This document shows, piece by piece, positions 1 to 8,201 of a stretch of 10,323 nt of DNA (within the stretch, counting starts at the first letter, position 1; each line of letters begins with the position of its first letter). Location: NCBI GenBank assembly GCA_030539815.1, contig JAUNXM010000065.1, forward strand, positions 1-10,323, written 5' to 3'. The translations under genes were made by a program, and so were the position numbers. Source of the DNA: Methanobacterium sp. GTDB taxonomy: Archaea; Methanobacteriota; Methanobacteria; Methanobacteriales; Methanobacteriaceae. The notes below the pieces were generated by a model. It searched no databases. It saw only the letters and a list, made by a program, of their open reading frames with translations, and was not told the DNA's origin.

Positions 1-207
1 AGTTTTACTACAACGTTAGTTCTACTACTCAAAGATTACATCAGTTTTTAGTGTGTTTAGATTTATAATTTCAATGTTATTGATAACCATTTCCAGTATA
101 CCTTGTGTGCTGTGCCCCTTTTATGTGCTAATATCTTTTCTATTATGACTATTATTATTTTAAGAGGATATTAGTTTCTTTTTTTCTGATTACAGTTTCT
201 TGTCTAT

Positions 208-282
208 ATCCACTTTATTATTATTCATTCAAATCCACTTTATTATAATTTATCCAAATCTGCTGTATTATGATTAAACTTT
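208..282. repeat. Three tandem degenerate 25-bp repeats
   Basis: Three head-to-tail units occupy 208-232, 233-257 and 258-282. Units one and two share the first 14 bases (ATCCACTTTATTAT) and end in CAA after a slightly diverged middle. The third begins ATCTGCTGTATTAT and diverges at its end. The exact 25-base period makes a chance AT-rich resemblance less likely. The function is unknown. The array lies about 170 bases beyond the kinase stop codon, so it could be a 3' flank element or simply a decaying minisatellite. Confidence 0.6.
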
Positions 283-433
283 AAAAAAAAGGGCTTGTTA
301 ATCTTTTTTGTTATATCAATATACCAAAAAATTAATAACTACAATTTTACTCTAAAAAACAGTTAAAATGATTATTATATGATATGCCCTATATTATTCT
401 CAAAGGTGTGAATTTAATCTAAAAGCTACTTTC

Positions 434-453
434 TAAAAAAGTTCACCAAAAAA
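434..453 (-). terminator. Oligo-T terminator of the histidine kinase gene
   Basis: Read on the minus strand, the TGA stop (456-454) is followed at once by a six-T run, then GGTGAAC, then a second six-T run. Tandem oligo-T stretches without a strong hairpin are typical of archaeal transcription termination. No stable stem is needed or seen here. Confidence 0.5.
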
Positions 454-2811
454 TCAATTATCTTCAGGAGAGGGTTTGACTCTCTCCTTGTATTTCTGTT
501 CATGGATTATTATGTTGAAGGTGGTCCCGCCATTGGTAACCATTTCAATCTCACCATCCAGTTGATTAACCAGGGTGTTAACCAGTTGCAGTCCCAGGCT
601 GTGGGATTTATTGAAGTCCAGGTCCTCTGGGAAACCAGTACCATCATCCCTGATCATTAAAAGATAGCTACCTGGTTCAGCTGTTTCCAGGATGGATATG
701 CGGATTTCACCTTCATTTCGATCCTTAAAGGCGTATTTTAAACTGTTGGAAACCAGTTCATTAATAATAAGCCCCAGGGGAACTGCAGTATCAATGTTGA
801 AGTATAGTTCACCCACATCCAGGCTGAGCTTTATACCGGGGTTCACGGTGTAACTGTGGAACAGGTTCATGGTTAAACTCCGAATGTACTCTTCCACATT
901 TATACGGGCCAGATCCGAGGTCTGGTACAGTTTCTCATGGATCAGTGCCATGCTCTTCACCCTTCCCTGACTTTCCTGGAGTATGTTGGCGGCCTCCTCA
1001 TCATGGATGTAACTGCGTTGCAGGTTCAACAAACTGCTAATGATCTGCATGTTGTTTTTCACACGATGATGGATCTCCCTTAGTAATAATTCCTTCTCGT
1101 TCAGGGAATGTTTAACCTCATTTTCTGCTGATTTACGTTGGGTTATATCCAGCAGGGAAACCACACTATCGGTGGTGCCGGGTATAATGGATGCCGACAG
1201 CATGATCTGTCGTTGTTTACCATCTTTATCCAATAACCTGAATTCGTATTCCTCAGGTACTTGAGAATCACCACTCCTGCGTAAACTATGGTACTCCATA
1301 ACTTGTTCCTGTTCCTCAGGATGCACGAAATTCTTAAAACTTAATTTATTCTCAATTTCCTCAACAGTATAACCACTGAGGGCCTCGCAACGTTTATTGG
1401 CCATGGAAATAATGGTGTCCTCCCTCACGATAATGGTGGCAGTACCAGTATTCTCAAAGATGGCCCGGTAAAAAGTTTCAGATTTAACAAGTGCATCTTC
1501 AGCCTTTTTATGTTCAGTCTGGTCAATAACGGTACAGATGGCACCATCAAAATGACCATAATTAAAGCGGGGAATGATCCAGCCACTTTGATATGATTTT
1601 TTACCTTCGGGGCTCTGGACACAGAGTGAATCATAATAAACCGGTTGCATGGTTTCTTTGGCCTCCCGGTAATACTCCTTCAGATCACCCAAATAACTAT
1701 CAGGCAGATCATCCAGCACATTCAAACCATCCATTTTAACTTTACCCCCCACAATCTCCTCCATGCCCTGATTCATGAAGTAAAGATGGTCATCCTTGTC
1801 AGTGACCCATATACCTTCATTAATACCTTCAACCAGGTTTTCGTAGAATTCTTTAAGCTTGCGACGTTTAAGATTGGATTTCTGCCTCTCCCGGTCCATT
1901 CGGTTGAGAATTTTGGCAGTCCAAATGATCATTGCGGTTAAAAAAACCAGAGTAACTATTATGTCAAAGACATTCCCGAAATGTTCACTGTACATTCTAA
2001 GCTGCTGGCCAATGGTTATCAGAAGATCCAGGACAAACACTGCCACCAGGGCGGCAGGTAGGAGACGGCGGGCCATGTAACCCCCACTGTTCTGGGAGGT
2101 TATTTTGCCCATGTAACTCTGGTCTGGGTAAAGGCAGAGAATGCCTACTGAAAGAAAAATATGAATTATTGATGAGAGGAAAGCCATTTGCACCACTAAA
2201 TCCAGAAGGAAATTGGTACTCATTCCATAGAGATAGGAAGACAATCCCATTAATGCTAAAAAACCAGCTACAAAAGCCAAAAGCTGCATTAATCGAGGTT
2301 TATATTTGTAACTGGCCATTAAAAGAGCAATACCCAGTAAGACGAAGTTAAAAGCGCCCAAAGATCTACTCTTACCCAAAACCACAGTATCTGGTAGAAT
2401 AATTGAAAATAGTTGATTCATACCGATATTAACCCCGGTGATATGTTCTATCAGGGTCAGGATACCCAGAACTGTCACCGCAATGGCCAGGACTCGAGTT
2501 ATGTTCAGTATATTGGGATTTAACTTGCGGTTTAAAAGGTAGAGGCAAGTTCCGGCCAGGATGAAAATTATAGAACTGTTTAATTTGGTCCCGGGGAAGC
2601 CATAAACTTCTCCCCTGAGCACGGGTATGTTAAGGATCCATCCCAGGGCAGAAACGATACCTAAAAAAATCACCATCAGGGCAAAAAACCTGGAATATTT
2701 TTTAAAACGAGTAAGACGATTGAGATAGATGGTGAACTGTTCTTTATCCTCTTCCAGGGGCATCTGATCTGGTTTTAAGGGTTCGAATTCGCCCCTTATA
2801 GGGTTTGACAT
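454..2811 (-). CDS. Membrane-bound PAS sensor histidine kinase, HisKA_2 type
   Basis: Predicted sensor kinase of 785 residues that autophosphorylates a histidine in response to an unknown signal. Numbered from the ATG at 2811, there are about eight hydrophobic membrane segments (roughly 41-61, 79-95, 106-124, 149-167, 174-196, 202-228, 250-269, 281-301). A basic linker and two PAS domains follow (about 322-432 and 445-560). The dimerisation/phosphoacceptor helix reads LLREIHHRVKNNMQ; by analogy with HisKA_2/HWE-like kinases the phosphoacceptor is H582, just before R-V-K-N. The ATPase domain shows an N box (INELVSNSLKYAF, N684), a G1 box (DDGTGF, from D722) and a G2 box (SLGLQLV). No receiver domain is attached and no response regulator is adjacent, so it is an orphan in this window. 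An in-frame TTG at 2829 would add six residues, but the ATG is better placed behind GGAGG. The ligand and output partner cannot be read from the sequence. Confidence 0.93.
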   Translation of the reverse strand: MSNPIRGEFEPLKPDQMPLEEDKEQFTIYLNRLTRFKKYSRFFALMVIFLGIVSALGWILNIPVLRGEVYGFPGTKLNSSIIFILAGTCLYLLNRKLNPNILNITRVLAIAVTVLGILTLIEHITGVNIGMNQLFSIILPDTVVLGKSRSLGAFNFVLLGIALLMASYKYKPRLMQLLAFVAGFLALMGLSSYLYGMSTNFLLDLVVQMAFLSSIIHIFLSVGILCLYPDQSYMGKITSQNSGGYMARRLLPAALVAVFVLDLLITIGQQLRMYSEHFGNVFDIIVTLVFLTAMIIWTAKILNRMDRERQKSNLKRRKLKEFYENLVEGINEGIWVTDKDDHLYFMNQGMEEIVGGKVKMDGLNVLDDLPDSYLGDLKEYYREAKETMQPVYYDSLCVQSPEGKKSYQSGWIIPRFNYGHFDGAICTVIDQTEHKKAEDALVKSETFYRAIFENTGTATIIVREDTIISMANKRCEALSGYTVEEIENKLSFKNFVHPEEQEQVMEYHSLRRSGDSQVPEEYEFRLLDKDGKQRQIMLSASIIPGTTDSVVSLLDITQRKSAENEVKHSLNEKELLLREIHHRVKNNMQIISSLLNLQRSYIHDEEAANILQESQGRVKSMALIHEKLYQTSDLARINVEEYIRSLTMNLFHSYTVNPGIKLSLDVGELYFNIDTAVPLGLIINELVSNSLKYAFKDRNEGEIRISILETAEPGSYLLMIRDDGTGFPEDLDFNKSHSLGLQLVNTLVNQLDGEIEMVTNGGTTFNIIIHEQKYKERVKPSPEDN

Positions 2812-2821
2812 GGGAAAGATT

Positions 2822-2827
2822 TCCTCC
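2822..2827 (-). promoter_or_regulatory. Ribosome binding site deciding the kinase start
   Basis: On the minus strand GGAGGA lies 10 bases before the ATG at 2811. The alternative upstream TTG (2829-2827) overlaps this GGAGG, so using TTG would leave the best Shine-Dalgarno match inside the coding region. A weaker AGGT precedes the TTG. The ATG is therefore preferred, without being certain. Confidence 0.6.
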
Positions 2828-2840
2828 AAATTATACCTAT

Positions 2841-2871
2841 GATTGATCCTAATCCTAGGATTGATCTAATC
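2841..2871. repeat. Palindrome inside a direct repeat in the kinase leader
   Basis: A perfect 12-base palindrome, AATCCTAGGATT, lies at 2851-2862. It is embedded in a near-perfect direct repeat, GATTGATCCTAATC (2841-2854) and GATTGATCTAATC (2859-2871). It sits 40-50 bases upstream of the kinase start, where a dimeric repressor could block transcription or translation. The regulatory role is inferred. Confidence 0.45.
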
Positions 2872-2909
2872 AGCAATCCTCTTTAAAACACAGGTTCCCT
2901 AGAATTCGT

Positions 2910-2929
2910 ATATTTATCTGGATAAATAT
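2910..2929 (-). promoter_or_regulatory. Candidate kinase TATA box inside a 20-base palindrome
   Basis: ATATTTATC-TG-GATAAATAT is a perfect inverted repeat with 9-base arms. Read on the minus strand it supplies GATAAATAT, a reasonable archaeal TATA element about 100 bases upstream of the kinase ATG. This would give a leader of roughly 75 bases. Because the palindrome is symmetric, it could also act as a TATA element on the plus strand or as an operator overlapping the promoter. Confidence 0.4.
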
Positions 2930-2944
2930 TAATTTAAGTGACTG

Positions 2945-2958
2945 GTAATGATCATTAC
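2945..2958. promoter_or_regulatory. 14-base perfect palindrome, candidate operator
   Basis: GTAATGATCATTAC reads identically on both strands. It lies 16 bases from the TATA-containing palindrome, on the upstream side of the putative kinase promoter, where an activator or repressor dimer could sit. No regulator is identified. Confidence 0.35.
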
Positions 2959-2992
2959 TCGTCCCTCTATCTCGGGATGGTTAGTGTTATTA

Positions 2993-3045
2993 TACACGAA
3001 TATTATCTAATAGTTATTATGTTGATTGTAGATAATAAGTGTGTA
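2993..3045. repeat. Long imperfect hairpin in the divergent intergenic region
   Basis: TATTATCTA (3001-3009) pairs perfectly with TAGATAATA (3029-3037). After a small two-by-two internal loop and one possible G-U pair, TACAC (2993-2997) pairs with GTGTA (3041-3045). The loop is 19 bases. Symmetric extension beyond the internal loop is what makes this better than a chance AT-rich repeat. It could be a structured RNA element or a DNA-level operator. No T-run follows on the plus strand, so it is not a good terminator. Confidence 0.4.
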
Positions 3046-3115
3046 GGTTGTTTTAAAACCAAGGGATTATACTGGGTTGAATAAGGGAGCTTAGGAAATA
3101 TATTTATTTTCAAAA

Positions 3116-3133
3116 TAAAATGGGGCCATTTTA
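3116..3133. repeat. Short inverted repeat upstream of rubrerythrin
   Basis: TAAAATGG-GG-CCATTTTA has perfect 8-base arms around a two-base centre. It lies about 250 bases before the rubrerythrin start. It stands out because it contains GC pairs within very AT-rich DNA. The spacing fits a dimeric DNA-binding protein site rather than an RNA hairpin, since a two-base loop cannot form. Confidence 0.35.
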
Positions 3134-3186
3134 TAGATAAAAAGGGAAAATATTACCATGGTACTAACCAGGATGGATTGATGGTA

Positions 3187-3238
3187 ACTCCAGTTTTTTG
3201 GTTAAATTTATTTCTTTGGATTATACTCCAGTTTTTGG
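3187..3238. repeat. Direct repeat ACTCCAG-T(5-6)-GG upstream of rubrerythrin
   Basis: ACTCCAGTTTTTTGG (3187-3201) recurs as ACTCCAGTTTTTGG (3225-3238), differing only in the length of the T run. The copies are 38 bases apart and lie 150-200 bases upstream of the rubrerythrin start. They may be regulator sites or a residual duplication. Confidence 0.4.
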
Positions 3239-3347
3239 ATAATACATTCAGGAATTTTAATGGAATATGGGGGTGATAGGTCAAACATTTAATGGTTAAA
3301 ATCAATATAAAGGAATTAATATCTCTGAGGAAAGATATTTATTAAAA

Positions 3348-3355
3348 TTTATAAA
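3348..3355 (+). promoter_or_regulatory. Candidate TATA box of the rubrerythrin gene
   Basis: TTTATAAA, preceded by an A-rich stretch, lies 32 bases before the start codon. Archaeal initiation about 25 bases downstream would give a short leader of roughly 10-15 bases that still includes the GGTG ribosome binding site at 3378-3381. A second AT element (GATATTTATTAAA, 3334-3346) is an alternative. Confidence 0.45.
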
Positions 3356-3386
3356 CTTTGAATTACAATATTATACTGGTGTTAAT

Positions 3387-3971
3387 ATGCAGAAAACTTT
3401 AGAAAACCTTACGAAAGCGTTTATTGGTGAAAGTCAGGCTCGAAACAGGTACACTTTCTACGCTAAACAGGCTAAAAAAGATGGTTATCCTCAGATACAG
3501 GACATATTCCTGGAAACTGCTGAAAACGAACAACAACATGCTAAATGGTTATTCCGAATGATCCAGGATCTTAAAGGAGATGCCAACCTGGAAGATGATG
3601 CCATCCATGTGGAAGCAGAAGCTCCACTAACCATCGGGGACACTGTTGAAAACCTGAAAGCAGCTATAGCTGGAGAACACTATGAAAACAGTGAAATGTA
3701 CCCTGAATTTGCTAAAGTGGCTAGAGAAGAAGGGCTGAATGATGTGGCCCAGCGTTTAACAGCCATTGGTAAAGCAGAGGTCCACCACGAAGAAAAATAT
3801 ACCAAGTTACTGGAGCAGGTGGAAGCCGGCACCATGTTCAACAAGGAAGAAGAAGTCACCTGGGCTTGTGTCAAATGCGGATACTCAGTCACTGGAAAAC
3901 AGCCACCAGAAAAATGCCCAGCCTGTGACCACCCTACAAAATACTTCTACATACGCTGTGAAAAATATTAA
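3387..3971 (+). CDS. rbr: Rubrerythrin
   Basis: Non-haem diiron peroxidase that reduces hydrogen peroxide to water in the cytoplasm of anaerobes, using electrons from a rubredoxin-like donor. The 194-residue length is normal for classical rubrerythrins. The N-terminal ferritin-like four-helix domain shows the expected diiron ligands: E15 (ESQARNRY), E48 and H51 (ENEQQH), E97 and E100 (GEHYENSEMYPEF), and E131 and H134 (EVHH). The C-terminal rubredoxin-like domain has its iron-binding cysteines at 161/164 (CVKC) and 177/180 (CPAC). The ATG is placed five bases after GGTG (3378-3381). The protein appears complete with no missing ligands. The next gene encodes desulfoferrodoxin, which makes the peroxide that rubrerythrin removes; the two are 181 bases apart with a terminator-like hairpin between them, so co-regulation rather than obligate co-transcription is likely. 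Confidence 0.97.
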   Translation: MQKTLENLTKAFIGESQARNRYTFYAKQAKKDGYPQIQDIFLETAENEQQHAKWLFRMIQDLKGDANLEDDAIHVEAEAPLTIGDTVENLKAAIAGEHYENSEMYPEFAKVAREEGLNDVAQRLTAIGKAEVHHEEKYTKLLEQVEAGTMFNKEEEVTWACVKCGYSVTGKQPPEKCPACDHPTKYFYIRCEKY

Positions 3972-3977
3972 AATATC

Positions 3978-4017
3978 TAGTAGTTCCCAAGTGGGAACTT
4001 ACTACCCCTCTTTTTTT
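3978..4017 (+). terminator. Hairpin plus oligo-T terminator after rubrerythrin
   Basis: The stem TAGTA-GTTCCC pairs with GGGAAC-TACTA, with one bulged T at 3999 and a four-base loop. It spans 3978-4004, seven bases after the stop codon. A run of seven T (4011-4017) follows. It resembles a bacterial-style intrinsic terminator and also meets the archaeal oligo-T rule. Confidence 0.65.
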
Positions 4018-4117
4018 GGGAATATGCATTTCAGCATATGGTTTTCTGTAAAGGATTTCATTATCAACCCGTAATTTCAAATTTTTAATAAAAAAATTTT
4101 TCTAAATTAAAAAAAAA

Positions 4118-4124
4118 TTTATAA
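4118..4124 (+). promoter_or_regulatory. Candidate TATA element upstream of desulfoferrodoxin
   Basis: TTTATAA sits in an almost pure AT stretch (4081-4140). A start site about 25 bases on would fall near the GAGGT ribosome binding site at 4142-4146, giving a nearly leaderless message. An alternative element near 4082-4092 (TTTTTAATAAA) would give a normal leader. The choice cannot be made by eye. Confidence 0.3.
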
Positions 4125-4152
4125 CTTAAAAAAACTATTTTGAGGTTGTAAA

Positions 4153-4527
4153 ATGACTGAAAAAGGACAGGTTTATCGTTGTGATGTTTGTGGAAATATT
4201 GTAAATGTTCTCTGTGAAGGTAAGGGTAATCTGGTTTGCTGTGAAGTGCCCATGGAACTATTAAAGGAACGCCAGGATGTTGATGGTTCCCTGAAGCACC
4301 GGCCAGTGATTGAGAAAACTGAAGATGGGGTCCTGGTAAAGATAGGGGAAGCAGCCCATCCCATGGAAGAAACCCATCACATTGAACTGGTAGAGTTAAC
4401 CACTGGTAACCAGATTTTCATACAATTTTTAAAACCCGGTGACCAGCCAGAAGCAAAATTCCCTGTTGAATCGGATGATGTGCAGGCCAGATCCTACTGT
4501 AACATACACGGATTATGGAAATCTTAA
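4153..4527 (+). CDS. dfx: Desulfoferrodoxin (class I superoxide reductase), lacking the usual active-site Glu
   Basis: Cytoplasmic enzyme reducing superoxide to hydrogen peroxide without releasing oxygen. The N-terminal desulforedoxin-like domain binds the FeCys4 centre through C10, C13, C29 and C30. The C-terminal domain carries the catalytic Fe(His4Cys) site: H49 (LKHRP), H69 (HPMEE), H75, C116 and H119 (CNIHG). Length (124) and ligand spacing match, as I recall them, the Desulfovibrio and Desulfoarculus class I enzymes. In those the E47-K48-H49 segment supplies a glutamate that ligates ferric iron and a lysine that steers superoxide. Here K48 is kept but position 47 is leucine. Natural variants lacking this Glu are known in some archaeal superoxide reductases and remain active, so it is probably functional. 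The start is supported by GAGGT (4142-4146) six bases before the ATG. It lies directly downstream of rubrerythrin, its functional partner. Confidence 0.96.
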   Translation: MTEKGQVYRCDVCGNIVNVLCEGKGNLVCCEVPMELLKERQDVDGSLKHRPVIEKTEDGVLVKIGEAAHPMEETHHIELVELTTGNQIFIQFLKPGDQPEAKFPVESDDVQARSYCNIHGLWKS

Positions 4528-4567
4528 AAAAAATCTCAAATAATATTTTAAAAGAAATCTTCCATTA

Positions 4568-4585
4568 CTTTTCTTAACTTTTTTT
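4568..4585 (+). terminator. Oligo-T terminator after desulfoferrodoxin
   Basis: A T-rich stretch begins about 40 bases after the stop codon and ends in seven consecutive T (4579-4585), followed by GGG. This fits archaeal factor-independent termination. No strong hairpin precedes it. Confidence 0.45.
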
Positions 4586-4907
4586 GGGCAATAGTCTCCC
4601 TGTAACTGGATGGTTATTACTGGTGATGTTTTTTTGGGGTTATTGGTCTTTCTTGGTCATGGTCTTCATGTATCTGTAATGGTATTGCTGGATAAAGAGC
4701 TCACTCCTAAAAAAATATACTACTTAAATAGTTCACAATTCAAAACTAATATTAAGGAATTAGGTACTATTCAAATTATAATTTTCAAAAAAATAGGTTT
4801 TTAAAAAAATTTGGTTTATCCATTGGTAATTGAGTTGTATGTGTTGTTCCAATGAAGTTAATCAATGTTTAATAGACAAATATTTCATAAATAATCCATA
4901 CATTAAA

Positions 4908-4928
4908 TTTATAAGGGATTTTATAAGG
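4908..4928 (+). promoter_or_regulatory. Tandem TATA boxes of the lipoprotein gene
   Basis: TTTATAAGG occurs twice, at 4908-4916 and 4920-4928, exactly 12 bases apart. Either copy is a good archaeal TATA element. Predicted start sites about 25 bases downstream (near 4936 and 4948) fall at or inside the first TTGACTTCCCAAT repeat, so the repeats would lie at the transcription start. Confidence 0.5.
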
Positions 4929-4935
4929 AATTCTC

Positions 4936-4972
4936 TTGACTTCCCAATTAAACTATTGACTTCCCAATCAAA
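4936..4972 (+). repeat. 17-bp direct repeat, 20-bp period, at the lipoprotein promoter
   Basis: TTGACTTCCCAATTAAA (4936-4952) is followed by TTGACTTCCCAATCAAA (4956-4972), with one mismatch in 17. The 20-base period is about two helical turns, which would place two bound proteins on the same DNA face. It lies just downstream of the tandem TATA boxes and 37-73 bases before the start codon. This is a strong candidate operator, though the protein that binds it is unknown. Confidence 0.6.
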
Positions 4973-5008
4973 GGTCTTAAGAATAAATTCAAAGTTTGCA
5001 GGTGTGTT

Positions 5009-5503
5009 ATGCGTAAAATAATCCCCATCCTCGTCTTGATGATAGTAACTGTTTCTTTATCAGGATGTTTAGGCACCCAAATAGCTCAGATAGACCAGTT
5101 AACAGAAAGTATCAATGATCACATCAAATCAGGAAATGATTACTTCAACCAGGCTGCCACCAGCACCAACAAATACCAGTACTCATCAGCCAGATCACAG
5201 GCAGAAAACGCATCATCAGAATTCAACCAGGCCAGAACAACCTCTCAGGAGGCTTTAATATATTCTAAAAACCTCCAGGATCAGGTTTACATTACCTACT
5301 TTCAGATCACCCTCCAGGAATTGGATGCCAAGATCAACGCTACCAACCAATTAATAGTGGCCATACCCTTATTTGCCCGGAATGACACTAGAACCGGTAA
5401 CACCCACGTGGACAGTGCCAACCAGTTCATGAAACAATCCCTGGAATACCAGAAACAGAGGGAAGAATTAGTGCAACAGAATCCTACCAAATTCAAGTCC
5501 TAA
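5009..5503 (+). CDS. Predicted small lipoprotein of unknown function
   Basis: I do not recognise the family. The 164-residue product starts with a short basic n-region (MRK), a hydrophobic stretch (about 4-16) and a lipobox LSGC with the modifiable cysteine at C20. It is therefore probably exported and anchored on the outer face of the cytoplasmic membrane. The remainder is polar and rich in Gln, Asn, Ser and Glu, with heptad-like alpha-helical stretches (about 22-118 and 132-156), suggesting a helical-bundle or coiled-coil ectodomain. There is no cysteine after C20 and no visible catalytic motif. The start is well supported by AGGTG (5000-5004) four bases before the ATG. It appears monocistronic, with AT-rich spacers on both sides. 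The duplicated promoter elements upstream suggest specific regulation, possibly by an envelope or nutrient signal, but that is inference. Confidence 0.85.
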   Translation: MRKIIPILVLMIVTVSLSGCLGTQIAQIDQLTESINDHIKSGNDYFNQAATSTNKYQYSSARSQAENASSEFNQARTTSQEALIYSKNLQDQVYITYFQITLQELDAKINATNQLIVAIPLFARNDTRTGNTHVDSANQFMKQSLEYQKQREELVQQNPTKFKS

Positions 5504-5691
5504 ACCTGTAGATATGGTTTATAAAACTGGGTCATGAAAATTGGCATAAAGAACCTAAAAGAAACATAAACTTTAGAGAAACATCTATTTACAAGGGAAT
5601 AAATATCAATTATATCCAGATTATTAGTTCTAATAAATAATTTAAGAATTAGTTATTAAACTGGAATTATATGTATACATAATCTAAGAAA

Positions 5692-5700
5692 TTTATTATA
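5692..5700 (+). promoter_or_regulatory. Candidate TATA element of the DHH gene
   Basis: TTTATTATA lies about 100 bases before the start codon, giving a predicted leader of about 75 bases. A 12-base palindrome, TATGTATACATA (5670-5681), lies just upstream and could be an operator. Both sit in very AT-rich DNA, so chance matches are likely. Confidence 0.3.
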
Positions 5701-5797
5701 CATCATATAAGAATTATGATTTAAGAAAAAAGATTAGAAAGTTCTAAATTCACCAAACTGTTAAGGGATAAATCTATTTTTTACGAGGTTAATTCAA

Positions 5798-7975
<2,178 letters not shown>

Positions 7976-7976
7976 A

Positions 7977-8060
7977 TTTCTTATTTTATTTCTTTAGTCT
8001 AACCTTATTTTTCCTTTGTTTTTCAAGAAATGTTCCTTCTTTTATTGTTCCTCTATTTTA
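7977..8060 (+). terminator. T-rich termination region after the DHH gene
   Basis: Immediately after the stop codon the plus strand becomes strongly T-rich, with several runs including five T at 8008-8012 and five at 8019-8023. This is a typical multi-site archaeal terminator. No stable hairpin was noticed. Confidence 0.5.
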
Positions 8061-8201
8061 TTCAATACAATCTATAAAAATTAATTTTCTTGGGATTGAT
8101 TTATCCATATAAATACTTGTAATGTGAATATTTAAGCTTTATAATGGGTTTTATTTCCTAATCAATTCATTTGCAACGTGAATTTAGTTTAACCTATTTA
8201 A

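Larger units (their letters stand above)
1..453. other. AT-rich gene-free stretch downstream of the histidine kinase
   Basis: No credible coding region is visible on either strand: every reading frame is short, and there is no start codon with a ribosome binding site. The stretch is strongly AT-rich. It contains three degenerate 25-bp tandem repeats (208-282), listed separately, and oligo-T runs on the minus strand just after the kinase stop codon. No tRNA-like cloverleaf or GC-rich island suggesting a structured RNA was seen. The left edge may belong to the flank of a gene outside the window. Confidence 0.6.
2812..3386. other. Divergent intergenic region between kinase and rubrerythrin
   Basis: This stretch carries the promoters of two genes transcribed away from each other. 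No coding region is supportable on either strand. It is unusually rich in inverted repeats for its length: 2851-2862, 2910-2929, 2945-2958, 2993-3045 and 3116-3133. It also holds a near-identical direct repeat (3187-3201 and 3225-3238) on the rubrerythrin side. These are listed as separate entries. About 575 bases is long for a methanogen intergenic region, so an unrecognised small RNA is possible, but none was identified. Confidence 0.6.
4528..5008. other. Gene-poor stretch between desulfoferrodoxin and lipoprotein
   Basis: No gene is supported. Positions 4590-4710 are less AT-rich than their surroundings. A plus-strand frame (4610-4804) there begins with a hydrophobic run (GDVFLGLLVFLGHG) but turns into low-complexity AT-rich codons and has no ribosome binding site. 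It may be a decayed gene fragment or chance. A TTG-initiated frame (4830-5021) overlaps the next gene and is not credible. The right part holds the lipoprotein promoter with its duplicated elements. Confidence 0.5.

Noticed and set aside
208..282. CRISPR array
   Set aside because: The 25-base units are contiguous with no unique spacers, and no cas gene is present.
2812..2829. Extension of the kinase to the TTG at 2829
   Set aside because: The GGAGG ribosome binding site overlaps the TTG and is correctly spaced for the ATG at 2811; the extension adds six residues without a domain.
3387..4527. Rubrerythrin and desulfoferrodoxin as a simple two-gene operon
   Set aside because: A hairpin with a seven-T run directly follows rubrerythrin, and desulfoferrodoxin has its own TATA-like elements, so obligate co-transcription is not supported.
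4610..4804. Plus-strand 64-codon frame with a hydrophobic start
   Set aside because: No ribosome binding site, composition decays into AT-rich low-complexity codons, and no recognisable family; kept only as a possible relic.
4830..5021. TTG-initiated 63-codon frame with several cysteines near its start
   Set aside because: No Shine-Dalgarno match, runs through the lipoprotein promoter repeats and overlaps the well-supported lipoprotein start.
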